DNA from: Prosapia bicincta | Taxonomy: Eukaryota; Arthropoda; Insecta; Hemiptera; Cercopidae | Length of the DNA stretch: 64,000 nt | Reading direction: 5' to 3' | NCBI GenBank assembly: GCA_036971475.1 | Contig: JBAIZL010000058.1 | Span: 1,474,001 to 1,538,000 of the forward strand | Shown: positions 23,430-32,790 of the stretch, one piece after another | Layout: every line of letters starts with the position of its first letter | Position numbering within the stretch: the first letter of the stretch is position 1 | The notes under the pieces: generated by a model | What the model was told of the DNA's origin: nothing | The model's input: only the letters and a program-made list of their open reading frames with translations | Database searches by the model: none | Position numbers and translations under genes: made by a program

Positions 23430-23640
23430 TGAGTCTGTAGGTGTTTCAAGGACCTCTGGGGGGAGGGGTGGAAGGGTGTCTGTAGGTCTTTCTAAAGATA
23501 TGGTGAGTCTGTAAGTGTTTCAAGGAGCTCAAGGGGGTAGGAGGGCTCCATAGGTCTTACAGTAATTTTTGGCGAGTGTGTAGATGTTTCAAAAACATTT
23601 AGTAAGTGTGTACGTCTTTCAATTACATTTGGCTAGTCCA
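23430..23640. repeat. Short degenerate ~60-70-bp minisatellite
   Basis: About three diverged copies of a unit containing GAGTCTGTAGGTGTTTCAAG and a G-rich segment (GGGGGGAGGGG, GGGGGTAGG) followed by TAGGTCTT. Confidence 0.6.
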
Positions 23641-24029
23641 ATGTTTGAGCTGATCTTTATTTAGCAGCTATTCTCTATATCTAGCCAAAAGTTTACATAT
23701 AGGCTATTTAAACGCTTCTAAAATATAAAAAACGTTACAAAATTATCGACTTCAGCAAAATAATTAGATTTGAAAAACTGAGGATGGATGACAGTAAAAT
23801 TTTCACATTGCTCAGCCATCTGTTTGTTTAAAGAAAAAAATTGTTCTTTGTTAAAAGATGAATAAAACTAAATAGTAACACCAAAACCTAAACCAAACGC
23901 GATTCCGTTTACTACTTGTGCTACGGTATTTTGTACAAACGATTTTTTGGTGATTCGTAATCTTTATTTCATAACATGTTATCGTGGATTTGCTTACTAA
24001 TGTCCGATTAAGAACTGAATTATAAACAT
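23641..24029. other. Single-copy spacer, no gene recognised
   Basis: Nothing recognisable between the short minisatellite and the 104-bp array. Confidence 0.5.
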
Positions 24030-26665
24030 GCTACCGAAACGTTTGTCAGCCTTGCAAGTCGCAAGGTCATAGGACACCTTGCAACGTATCAGAGTGAGTC
24101 ACATCCTTACTAATCCATATAATCACATAAGGCACTATAGATAACTCGGTCTCGCAAGTCATAGGACTCCTCTTGCATCGTATCAGAGTGAGCCACAATC
24201 TTACTTATCCATATAATCACATACCTCACTATAGTTAGGTCGGTGTCACAATCACAAGGTCATAGGGTTCCTCTGCGAAGTATCAGTGAGCCAGATCCTT
24301 ACTAAACCATATAATCTCATAATTCACGCACTATAGTTAGGTCGGTGTCGCAAGCACTTGGTCATAGGGTTCCTCTGCGAAGTATCAGCGAGCCAGATCC
24401 TTACTAAACCAGATAATCACATAACTCACTCACTATAGTTAGGTCGCAAGCACTTGGTCATAGGGCTCCTCTGCGATGTATCAGAGTGAGCCAGATCCTT
24501 ACTAAACCAGATAATCACATAACCCACTCACTATAGTTAGGTCGGTGTCGCAAGCACTTGGTCATAGGGCTCCTCTGCAACGTATCAGAGTGAGCCAGAT
24601 CCTTACTAAACCATATAATCTCATAATTCACTATAGTTAGGTCGGTGTCGCAAGCACTTGGTCATAGGACACCTTGCAACGTATCAGAGTGAGTCACATC
24701 CTTACTAATCCATATAATCACATAAGGCACTATAGATAACTCGGTCTCGCAAGTCATAGGACTCCTCTTGCATCGTATCAGAGTGAGCCACAATCTTACT
24801 TATCCATATAATCACATACCTCACTATAGTTAGGTCGGTGTCACAATCACAAGGTCATAGGGTTCCTCTGCGAAGTATCAGTGAGCCAGATCCTTACTAA
24901 ACCAGATAATCACATAACTCACTCACTATAGTTAGGTCGGTGTCGCAAGCACTTGGTCATAGGGTTCCTCTGCGAAGTATCAGCGAGCCAGATCCTTACT
25001 AAACCAGATAATCACATAACTCACTCACTATAGTTAGGTCGCAAGCACTTGGTCATAGGGCTCCTCTGCGATGTATCAGAGTGAGCCAGATCCTTACTAA
25101 ACCAGATAATCACATAACCCACTCACTATAGTTAGGTCGGTGTCGCAAGCACTTGGTCATAGGGCTCCTCTGCAACGTATCAGAGTGAGCCAGATCCTTA
25201 CTAAACCATATAATCTCATAATTCACTATAGTTAGGTCGGTGTCGCAAGCACTTGGTCATAGGGCTCCTCTGCGTGTATCAGAGTGAGCCAGATCCTTAC
25301 TAAACCAGATAATCACATAACTCACTCACTATAGTTAGGCCGGTGTCGCAAGCACTTGGTCATAGGGCTCCTCTGCGATGTATTAGAGTGAGCCATTTCC
25401 TTACTAAACCAGATAATCACATAACTCACTCACTATAGTTAGGTCGGTGTCGCAAGCACTTGGTCATAGGGCTCCTCTGCGATGTATCAGAGTGAGCCAG
25501 ATCCTTACTAAACCAGATAATCACATAACCCACTCACTATAGTTAGGTCGGTGTCGCAAGCACTTGGTCATAGGGCTCCTCTGCGATGTATCAGAGTGAG
25601 CCAGATCCTTACTAAACCAGATAATCACATAACTCACTCACTATAGTTAGGTCGGTGTCGCAAGCACTTGGTCATAGGGCTCCTCTGCAACGTATCAGAG
25701 TGAGCCAGATCCTTACTAAACCAGATAATCACATAACTCACTCACTATAGTTAGGCCGGTGTCGCAAGCACTTGGTCATAGGGCTCCTCTGCGATGTATT
25801 AGAGTGAGCCATTTCCTTACTAAACCAGATAATCACATAACTCACTCACTATAGTTAGGTCGGTGTCGCAAGCACTTGGTCATAGGGCTCCTCTGCGATG
25901 TATCAGAGTGAGCCAGATCCTTACTAAACCAGATAATCACATAACCCACTCACTATAGTTAGGTCGGTGTCGCAAGCACTTGGTCATAGGGCTCCTCTGC
26001 GATGTATCAGAGTGAGCCAGATCCTTACTAAACCAGATAATCACATAACTCACTCACTATAGTTAGGTCGGTGTCGCAAGCACTTGGTCATAGGGCTCCT
26101 CTGCAACGTATCAGAGTGAGCCAGATCCTTACTAAACCAGATAATCACATAACTCACTCACTATAGTTAGGTCGGTGTCGCAAGCACTTGGTCATAGGGC
26201 TCCTCTGCAACGTATCAGAGCGAGCCAGATCCTTACTAAACCAGATAATCACATAACTCACTCACTATAGTTAGGTCGGTGTCGCAAGCACTTGGTCATA
26301 GGGCTCCTCTGCGTTGTATCAGAGCGAGCCATATCCTTACTAAACCATATCATCTCATAAATCACTATAGTAGGGTCGGTGTCGCAAACACTTGGTCATA
26401 GGGCTCCTCTGCAACGTATCAGAGTGAGCCATATCCTTACTAAACCATATAATCTCATAAATCACTATAGTAGGGTCGGTGTTGCAAGCACTTGGTCATA
26501 GGGCTCCTCTGCAACGTATCAGAGTGAGCCATATCCTTACTAAACCATATAATCTCATAAATCACTATAGTAGGGTCGGTGTCGCAAGCACTTGGTCATA
26601 GGGCTCCTCTGCAACGTATCAGAGTGAGCCAGATTCTTACTAAACCACATAATCACATAACTCAC
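24030..26665. repeat. 104-bp tandem satellite array (family D)
   Basis: About 25 copies of a ~104-bp unit containing CACTATAGTTAGGTCGG, CGCAAGCACTTGGTCATAGG, CTCCTCTGC, GTATCAGAGTGAGCC and CCTTACTAAACCA. Two higher-order patterns are visible: a 595-bp block starting near 24066 is repeated near 24661, and a 416-bp (four-unit) block with the variant TAGGCCGG and GTATTAGAG recurs at about 25337 and 25753. Units at both ends are shorter and more diverged (from 24030 and after 26330). Confidence 0.95.
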
Positions 26666-27062
26666 TATATTTAAATAGGTATTTTGGTAACCATATAAAG
26701 AGAGTCCTGCTCCTACGGCAGCGTTTATTTTGTCGCCTTTAGTCAACCTGGATTTATGTGGACACGTTCTCAAGCTTCTATCTAATAATTGCGGCGCGGA
26801 GCGGCGGTATGACTGATCGGCACCCTATTTCGTTATAAGTCTTCGTTAACGTAATCACTTAAACATTATTTTACTTTACCCCACCTTATTAGTTTGCGAC
26901 CCCTGTTACAGATCATTCCACAAACCTCAAGAAGCTTCTGGGGGTAGAAGGTATCTGGATCCGGGCAAGGAAGGTTGTGAGTGGAACAATGGCCTTTTAT
27001 GACACCAGTTGAGTTTACGACACCACCCTGTCAACCCTTGTCATCAGTCAACAATAGCTAAG
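26666..27062. other. Spacer, no gene recognised
   Basis: It includes a short GC-richer block (GCGGCGCGGAGCGGCGG near 26791), but no frame or motif that I can assign. Confidence 0.5.
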
Positions 27063-27885
27063 CGTTAGCCCCCAGTCAAATGGTTTTAGTTGCATATACA
27101 AAATTCTTAGATAGACTTTAGGATAAAACTAGGATAAAAATTGTTGACTGCATTTATGAAATCGATAAATAACTCCTCAGTTGTTGGATGAAGACTTCTC
27201 CAAGTGTATTCTGTGAGGTATGTCTGTATATTAGGAGAAGATATTTTACCGATTCGCCGCCTCATGTTTCTTTTTATTTTAGCCCAGTTTGATTCAATTC
27301 CCTGAGTGTGTATGCTACGATCATTAGGATTCAAGAAGTTACGTGTATGATTCCCATTAAAATGCTCAAATCCAGCCAAAAGTAATGCTCGTGTATAATA
27401 TCCTCTCCGACTATTAGTAATTATTGTTGTACCGGGCTCGACATATTCAGTAATCACGTTTTTTAATGTGTGTGCATCTCTTTTTGCAACTACAGTACTT
27501 TGAGAAAACATTTTTTTGTGTTTCTTTCAATACCGCCTACAACCCATCTGGTTTTTGTTACTCGCCTTTTGTTTTATTTTCGACGCCCAATAGCACTTTC
27601 ATCAATTTCAACTACGCTGTTGACACCACCCAACTTAGTACTCGTTTCAATCAACCAAACCGTTAGTAAATCCCGAAAATCGTTCACAAGCCGTTGCACA
27701 GTATTTTCATTTAAACCCGTTTCTCTAACTATGGTATTTTTTGAGTACTTTAGAAGACAACACACTAAAACTAATACAATTTTAGACATTGAAATTGTAT
27801 AGCTTGCAAAAATGGTTCCATTTCGAATCGAATCTTTCCTCCGGCAGGTTCTAAGTACCTAGAAGCATCTCGATGGGGGCTAACG
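27063..27885 (-). mobile_element. Merlin-type DNA transposon remnant
   Basis: The segment is defined by a decayed ISXO2/IS1016-like transposase and flanked by a 12-bp inverted match, CGTTAGCCCCCA at 27063-27074 and TGGGGGCTAACG at 27874-27885. I found no convincing 8-9-bp target duplication next to these, so the true ends may lie elsewhere. Confidence 0.6.
27107..27861 (-). pseudogene. Merlin (ISXO2-like) transposase
   Basis: Minus-strand reading starts with CRRKDSIRNGTIF (27846 downward), then a helix-turn-helix-like NTIVRETGLNENTVQRLVND, then VEIDESAIGRRK with the first catalytic Asp in IDES. An in-frame stop follows directly, where the family has an aromatic residue, then TRWVVGGIER, a frame change at an A-run near 27511, VAKRDAHTLKNVITEYVEPG, and IITNSRRGYY. 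The second catalytic Asp (ITD in the family) is Asn here. HTQGIESNW carries the third acid (Glu), and YLTEYTWR closes the domain. The nonsense codon, the frameshift and the Asp-to-Asn change each suggest inactivity. Merlin transposases are the eukaryotic relatives of bacterial IS1016 and cut and paste DNA. Confidence 0.82.
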
Positions 27886-28510
27886 TTTCATTACACAAAA
27901 GTTGACAGTAGTGTTTTATTACCTGTGAAAGGGTCATACAGTTTTATTGTTTTCTGTAGAACCTTACTTGCCCCCATTCAGATACCGTCTACCCGCTTCT
28001 GGAAATATATCGCCAAAGTGAATTTCCAAGAGGACTAAAGTACTCCTTAAAATAATTCCTTTGAAGTGTGTTATTAAGATAAAGACATCCCTATATTTTG
28101 ATTAATGCTGGCAAAACTGAAGGAAACCCAAACACATACAGATATGAAGATAACAAGATATTTATCTATTAATTTCATTTACATAAAAAAACAATTAGGA
28201 AGTTTGTCTAAAAATGTTACATCGGTTTGTTGTAGAAATGTATTCGTTTTAGACGGATACAGAATCTTTCGGTATAGATTACAGATTTTGGATGCCGATA
28301 TTAGGTCTCCGAGATGATTTTGGCAAAAAGGTTTTCTCTTTATATTTTATTGCTACGAATTAATTAGTAGCAAAATTAAGGGCAAAAAACGTTGGAGAGA
28401 GGTACAGAAAGACATAGTTTGTGTTAAAACTACATTTGTAACCCACAAAAATTTATTTCGTTTCAAAAGTTTGAGAAATATTTAGCGTCAACATTCCCCT
28501 CTAAATACAA
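27886..28510. other. Single-copy stretch, no gene recognised
   Basis: Ordinary AT-rich sequence. On the minus strand a GAAATAAATT context near 28453-28462 contains AATAAA and could be a polyadenylation signal for the open stretch at 28511-28735, but this is only a positional suggestion. Confidence 0.4.
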
Positions 28511-28735
28511 CTAATGGGATCCTTGTGTTGGAGACCCATGAGGTTTTGGCATGGAAGGTGGGGCCCTTTGTTCTCTGAGAGTGCACACGTGATCATCGTC
28601 GTAAACTTTAACCAGTGGTGCCATGACCTCTACGACTGTGGAGAATATATTGAGAGGGCCGTGAGGACAATAGTGTTCCTTGTCAGGCGATTTGATTTCA
28701 CCAGCAATATTTACGACGGTTCCACAAGAAGGCAG
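28511..28735 (-). other. Protein-like open stretch, possible terminal exon or relic (unidentified)
   Basis: I do not recognise this sequence. A local rise in GC (about half, against about a third around it) coincides with a minus-strand frame open for 74 codons and ending in TAG at 28511. It contains VVNIAGEIKSPDKEHYCPHG, then STVVEVMAPLVKVYDDDHV and a proline-rich tail. There is no ATG at its start, so it would have to be an exon or a fragment. The opposite strand is also open over 28514-28753 (about 79 codons), so the coding strand, and whether it is coding at all, is uncertain. It may be part of an unrecognised transposon. Confidence 0.3.
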
Positions 28736-29004
28736 TTAACTCCATGTGTATGATATTAACGGGTTATAAATACGTGTTGCTACCTTTACGGGCTTTATAA
28801 TGTTTTGGGTTCACGTTCAGCTCTTGTTCCAGCCTATAATAACAAAACACGTCAAGGAAACAAAAAACCTCTATGGATACTTAACTTTAAATACCAGCTC
28901 GCAATGTAGCTGGCCATTGTTTTGGTATGTTAAAAGGAAACTTCTACAATCCACTTAAGCAAGAGTAACGTCACAAAGATGGTTTAAGACTATCTTATAA
29001 CCAA

Positions 29005-29070
<66 letters not shown>
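29005..29070. repeat. (AT)n microsatellite
   Basis: About 33 uninterrupted AT dinucleotides directly adjoining the left end of the Penelope-like element. Confidence 0.97.
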
Positions 29071-29074
<4 letters not shown>

Positions 29075-29313
29075 AACTAAGTCAAAATACAAATACAAGA
29101 ATTATAATTGAATTTACAATTCAAAGCTTTTCGTTAGCTAACAGTACCAAAACATCATCAGGAATATTAAACAATTAAAATTAACATATGTGCAAATTAG
29201 ATGAAATAAATAGATATGCCAAATCAATTACGTTAATTTTTTTTTTTTTTTTTTTTTTTTGCTGCCCTAACATTACAAACACTGAATATATTATCAAATT
29301 TAGATTTTACTTG
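29071..29313. repeat. Penelope-like element, left inverted terminal repeat
   Basis: Reverse complement of 30878-31120 with scattered differences. It contains an internal T-run at 29239-29261 matched by an A-run in the other copy, followed by GCTGCCCTAACATTACAAAC. Read on the minus strand it contains CTGATGATG and then CTAACGAAAAGC (29126-29162), see findings. Confidence 0.92.
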
Positions 29314-29350
29314 TATTTGTTCATTTATCAACTCATTATTAGTATTATAT

Positions 29351-29596
29351 TTATGTATTTTCTAAAGTTTCATAAATATTTATTCTCAGGCCTTTGTTAA
29401 TTTCTTTTACAAGTATCATATTATCTATATTAGGAAATATTTGATTATTATTAATACAATGACTAGCAAAATTTGATTTATAAATTTCTGGCTTTTTATA
29501 TGCATTAAAATGCTCTTTATATATATCTTTAAGTTTTTTCTTAGTTTGTCCTATATAAACTTTATTACAATAATCGCATTCGAATTTATATACACA
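29351..29596 (-). pseudogene. GIY-YIG endonuclease domain of the Penelope-like element, frameshifted
   Basis: In the minus frame from 29596 to a stop at 29351 the translation begins CVYKFECDYCNKVYIGQTKK, the GIY-YIG core with Cys-Val-Tyr in place of Gly-Ile-Tyr, followed by KLKDIYKEHFNAY and later KEINKGLRINIYETLEN. This domain nicks target DNA for priming of reverse transcription. It is one frame away from the preceding RT frame. The shift falls at a run of six A's (minus strand) near 29598-29603, where one added base would rejoin the frames. The Arg that usually stands two residues before the KEH motif is Ile here, which may impair catalysis. The Glu in the last helix appears to be present. 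Confidence 0.8.
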
Positions 29597-30877
29597 GTTT
29601 TTTCATGCATATTAATAATATTATTATTCATTATATTTATTAATTTATTATTAGTATTATATGCGAATTTTATGTTGCTACCTTTAAACAATTTTGTGAT
29701 ATTTTTTACTTCATTACCAAAAAATGTAAATGAAGTCCATATGACATTTTCATCATTATTTTTGTAAATTAGATAATTATTTTGTTTCTTTAAAATATTA
29801 TAATTAAGTTTATCAACAGTTTTCTTTTTATAGCTATTCTCAATTGCAATTTGATAGATAATGTTTTTCTCTCTTATTTTGTTATCATTATTCATAGGTA
29901 TTTTATGTAATCTATATAATAAATTGTATAATGCAGCCATTTTTTGATTATACGGATGGTTAGAATTATTAGGTATAATTTGGTTAGTTTGTATCGGTTT
30001 ACGATGTATGTTAAATTCAAATTCATTATTATGTCTTATAATTGATATATCTAGAAAGTTGATATTATTTTTCTCCATTTCATAAGTAAAATTAATATTT
30101 TTATTTATCTCATTTATTTTATCTAAAATACTTATTAAGTTTATACTATTATTATTAGATATATACAAACCATCATCTACATATCTAAACCAATAACCGT
30201 TTTTATCAAATGTCTGTATAATTTTATTTATTTTATCATCTATATATTGTAAAAATATTTCAGATATTATATTCGATAAGGGAGAACCCATGGCAAGACC
30301 ATCTTCCTGTTTGTAAATTTTATTATTATTTGAAAAATAATTTTGATTTAATATTATTTTTAATGTATTTATAATTTCTAATATTAATTTTCTACCTTTT
30401 TCATTTTGCTCTAATCTAGATTTTATAATATTGAGAGTCTCTTTTATAGGAATATTTGTGTACATATTTTTTATATCTAATGATATTAATTTTGTTTTAT
30501 TATCAATATTAATTATTTTAAAGTTTTCAATAAGGTTAATAGAATTACTTATGGTATGATTATTATTTAGTTTCATTTTATCTTTAAGAATAGATGTTAT
30601 GATTTTAGATATTTTATAAGAAGGGGCATTTATAAAATTTACTAATGGTCTAATTGGTTTTTCAGTTTTGTGTAATTTAATAAGTCCATTCATTATTGGA
30701 ATTTTTGGATTATCGTTCATATAATTACTAATATTATTTTTATTAAATAATTTATAAGAAGATTTTATTAAATTTTTTATTTCATTTTGGTATTTCTTTG
30801 TAGAACCCTTATATATTTCACTAAATTGATTTTCATTTATATATTTTATATTAAATATATATTTATATATATTTTAC
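29551..30877 (-). CDS. Penelope-like reverse transcriptase, N-terminally truncated
   Basis: The first ATG is at 30720 (389 residues), but the frame is open upstream to about 30877 with family-like sequence (NENQFSEIYKGSTKKY), so the ATG is probably internal and the natural start is lost. Motifs, numbered from the ATG: GLIKLHK then RPLVN (residues 12-28), SLDIKNMYTNIP (80-91, catalytic Asp82), GLAMGSPLSNI (141-151), YVDDGL (180-185, catalytic Asp182-Asp183), and the Penelope-typical NFLDISI and IHRKPIQTNQIIPNNSNHP region (221-256). The enzyme copies element RNA into DNA at a nicked target. All catalytic aspartates are intact and I see no internal stop. The native C-terminus should continue into the GIY-YIG domain, but the frame ends 15-20 codons past the frameshift. 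Confidence 0.92.
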
Positions 30878-31120
30878 TAGTAAAATCTAAATTTGATAAT
30901 ATATTCAGTGTTTGTAATGTTAGGGCAGCAAAAAAAAAAAAAAAAAAATTAACAACATTGTAATTGATTTGGCATAGCTATTTATTTCATCTAATTTGCA
31001 CATATGTTAATTTTAATTGGTTAATATTCCTGATGATGTTGGTACTGTTAGCCAACGAAAAGCTTTGAATTGCAAAATTCAATTATAATTCTTGTATTTG
31101 TATTTTGACTTAGTTCTTTA
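30878..31120. repeat. Penelope-like element, right inverted terminal repeat
   Basis: Pairs with 29071-29313. It contains an A-run at 30931-30948. On the plus strand it contains CTGATGATGTTGG (31030-31042) and GCCAACGAAAAGC (31051-31063) with a self-complementary TTGAATT/AATTCAA just after. Confidence 0.92.
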
Positions 31121-31289
31121 TTAATACACAAGAATACATATTGCGATATATATATATTCTTTGTATACTATAGAGTAATTTAACGAAATTAAAGAAATAA
31201 ACTTCTTTACTCATTTCAACAAAAAATCAAATTAAATTGTAAACAATTTGTAATTATTTGGCTAATTACATAGAAACGAATTTAGTTAT

Positions 31290-32425
31290 TCTATCACTAC
31301 ACAGGGTAGAAAATTAAACATTTTTGCTTGAAATGTATTATAATATCAAACCACTCAGGATAGGAAAAAATAAAACTGTTTTGCATGGGATAGCACATTG
31401 TATTATAATATCACACTACTCAGGATAGCAAATAAAACGGTTTTGCCTGGGATAGTATTATAATACCACACCACTCAGGATAGTAAATAAAACTGTTTCG
31501 CTTGGGATAATATTGTATTATTTCAAACTGGATAGTTAATTAAACTTTAAGTTTTGACGTGTTATTATATCTCTATACAGGATAGCAAATTAAATTATAT
31601 TGAAGTTGCTTGATGTAATCATCGTGAATTCACTGATTAAATCCATCCCGTCAGATCCTTTGTACACTACCGGTATGCCGCCAGTACAGGGTTAGCTTCG
31701 CAAAAGGAACGATTGTTTTGAAACGCGTCAGCAAGTAAGCAATTACGTATTCTCTTAGTTAGGTATTTTAAAATTAGTAAATTTAATTGCTTGTGATAGT
31801 ATTATATTACTCCAAACAGGATAACCATTGAAACTCTAATAAGTGAGGTGTTATTATATCTCTATACAGGATAGCGAATTAAATTGTATTGCTTGTGATA
31901 GTATTATATTACTCCAAACAGGATAACCATTTTAACTCTAATACGTGAGGTGTTATTTTATCTCTAAACAGGATAGCAAATTAAATTTTACTGCTTGGGA
32001 TAGTATTATATTATCACACCACTAAGGATAGCAAATAAAACTGTTTTGCATGGGATAGTATGTAAATATCATACCATTCAGGATAGCAAAAAAAACTGTT
32101 TTGGTTTTGATAATATTATATTACTGCAAACAGGATAGCCATTGAAACTCTAATACGAGAGGTGTTATTATATCTCTATACAGGATAGCGAATTAAATTG
32201 TATTGCTTACGATGTTATTATTTCATATCATACAGGATAGGAAATGAAACTCTAATACTTGTGTTATCATATCTCTACACAGGATAGCAAATTAAATTGT
32301 ATTGCTTGGGATAGTATTATAACATCACACCACTCAGGATAGCAAATTAAACAGTAGTGCTTGGGATGTTATTATTTCACATCAGGCAAGACAGCTAATG
32401 AAACTATATTGCTTGGGATTTTATT
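31290..32425. repeat. ~55-65-bp degenerate minisatellite
   Basis: Units share CAGGATAGCAAAT, AAACTGTTTTGC or AAATTGTATTGC, GGGATAGTATTATA and TATCACACCACT. There are about 16 recognisable copies with many substitutions and variable spacing. A stretch of about 180 bp at 31603-31783, with no unit similarity, interrupts the array and may be an insertion. Confidence 0.85.
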
Positions 32426-32655
32426 AAGGAGTGTACCTCGTTAGCGTGGAGACGTTAGTTCAATCGTCGTTTAAAACCTACTAAAATTGGATAAAACACT
32501 TAGTTTCAAATGTTTGTTTTATACAATGTCGTTGGCTATAGTCGATGATTAGAGAATTTCAGTGGCATGGTCTGAATCCAGAATTCGGATGGTTTTCGTT
32601 TTTCGGTTACTGCAAATCCTACCTACTGAAAGTAACCATCATGTTTCAAACTACA
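32426..32655. other. Spacer, nothing recognised
   Basis: Short unique stretch between the minisatellite and a hairpin repeat. Confidence 0.4.
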
Positions 32656-32669
32656 ACGTTAAACATTTT

Positions 32670-32790
32670 ATTTGTTTAGACACTAGTTTATTAAAACAAA
32701 CAGACTATTATTAGTAGCCAAGAACTAATGAAGGCAACATCGTCGTCGAAACTAGTCTATTTGTTTTAATAAGCTATTGTGTAGAGAGAT
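32670..32790. repeat. Hairpin repeat, possible Penelope-type relic
   Basis: TAGTTTATTAAAACAAACAG (from about 32684) is inverted at TCTATTTGTTTTAATAAGC (about 32755-32773), with ATCGTCGTCGAAACTAG between. The arrangement resembles the other fold-back repeats here but is shorter and more diverged. Confidence 0.55.

Larger units (their letters stand above)
29071..31120 (-). mobile_element. Penelope-like retroelement with inverted terminal repeats
   Basis: A 2.05-kb element encodes, on the minus strand, reverse transcriptase followed by a GIY-YIG endonuclease domain, the gene order of endonuclease-bearing Penelope-like elements. It is flanked by ~240-bp terminal repeats in inverted orientation (29071-29313 and 30878-31120), both starting AAAGAACTAAGTCAAAATAC when read from outside. 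Penelope elements are known to carry such pseudo-LTRs in direct or inverted arrangement. The left end abuts an AT microsatellite, so a target duplication cannot be seen. The RT frame runs straight into the right repeat, so the 5' part of the gene is missing. Confidence 0.92.

Noticed and set aside
1..26665. CRISPR-like direct repeats
   Set aside because: The units are contiguous tandem repeats without unique spacers of constant length, and the genome is eukaryotic.
27466..27802. Plus-strand frames of 66 and 110 codons
   Set aside because: Antisense shadows of the Merlin transposase remnant.
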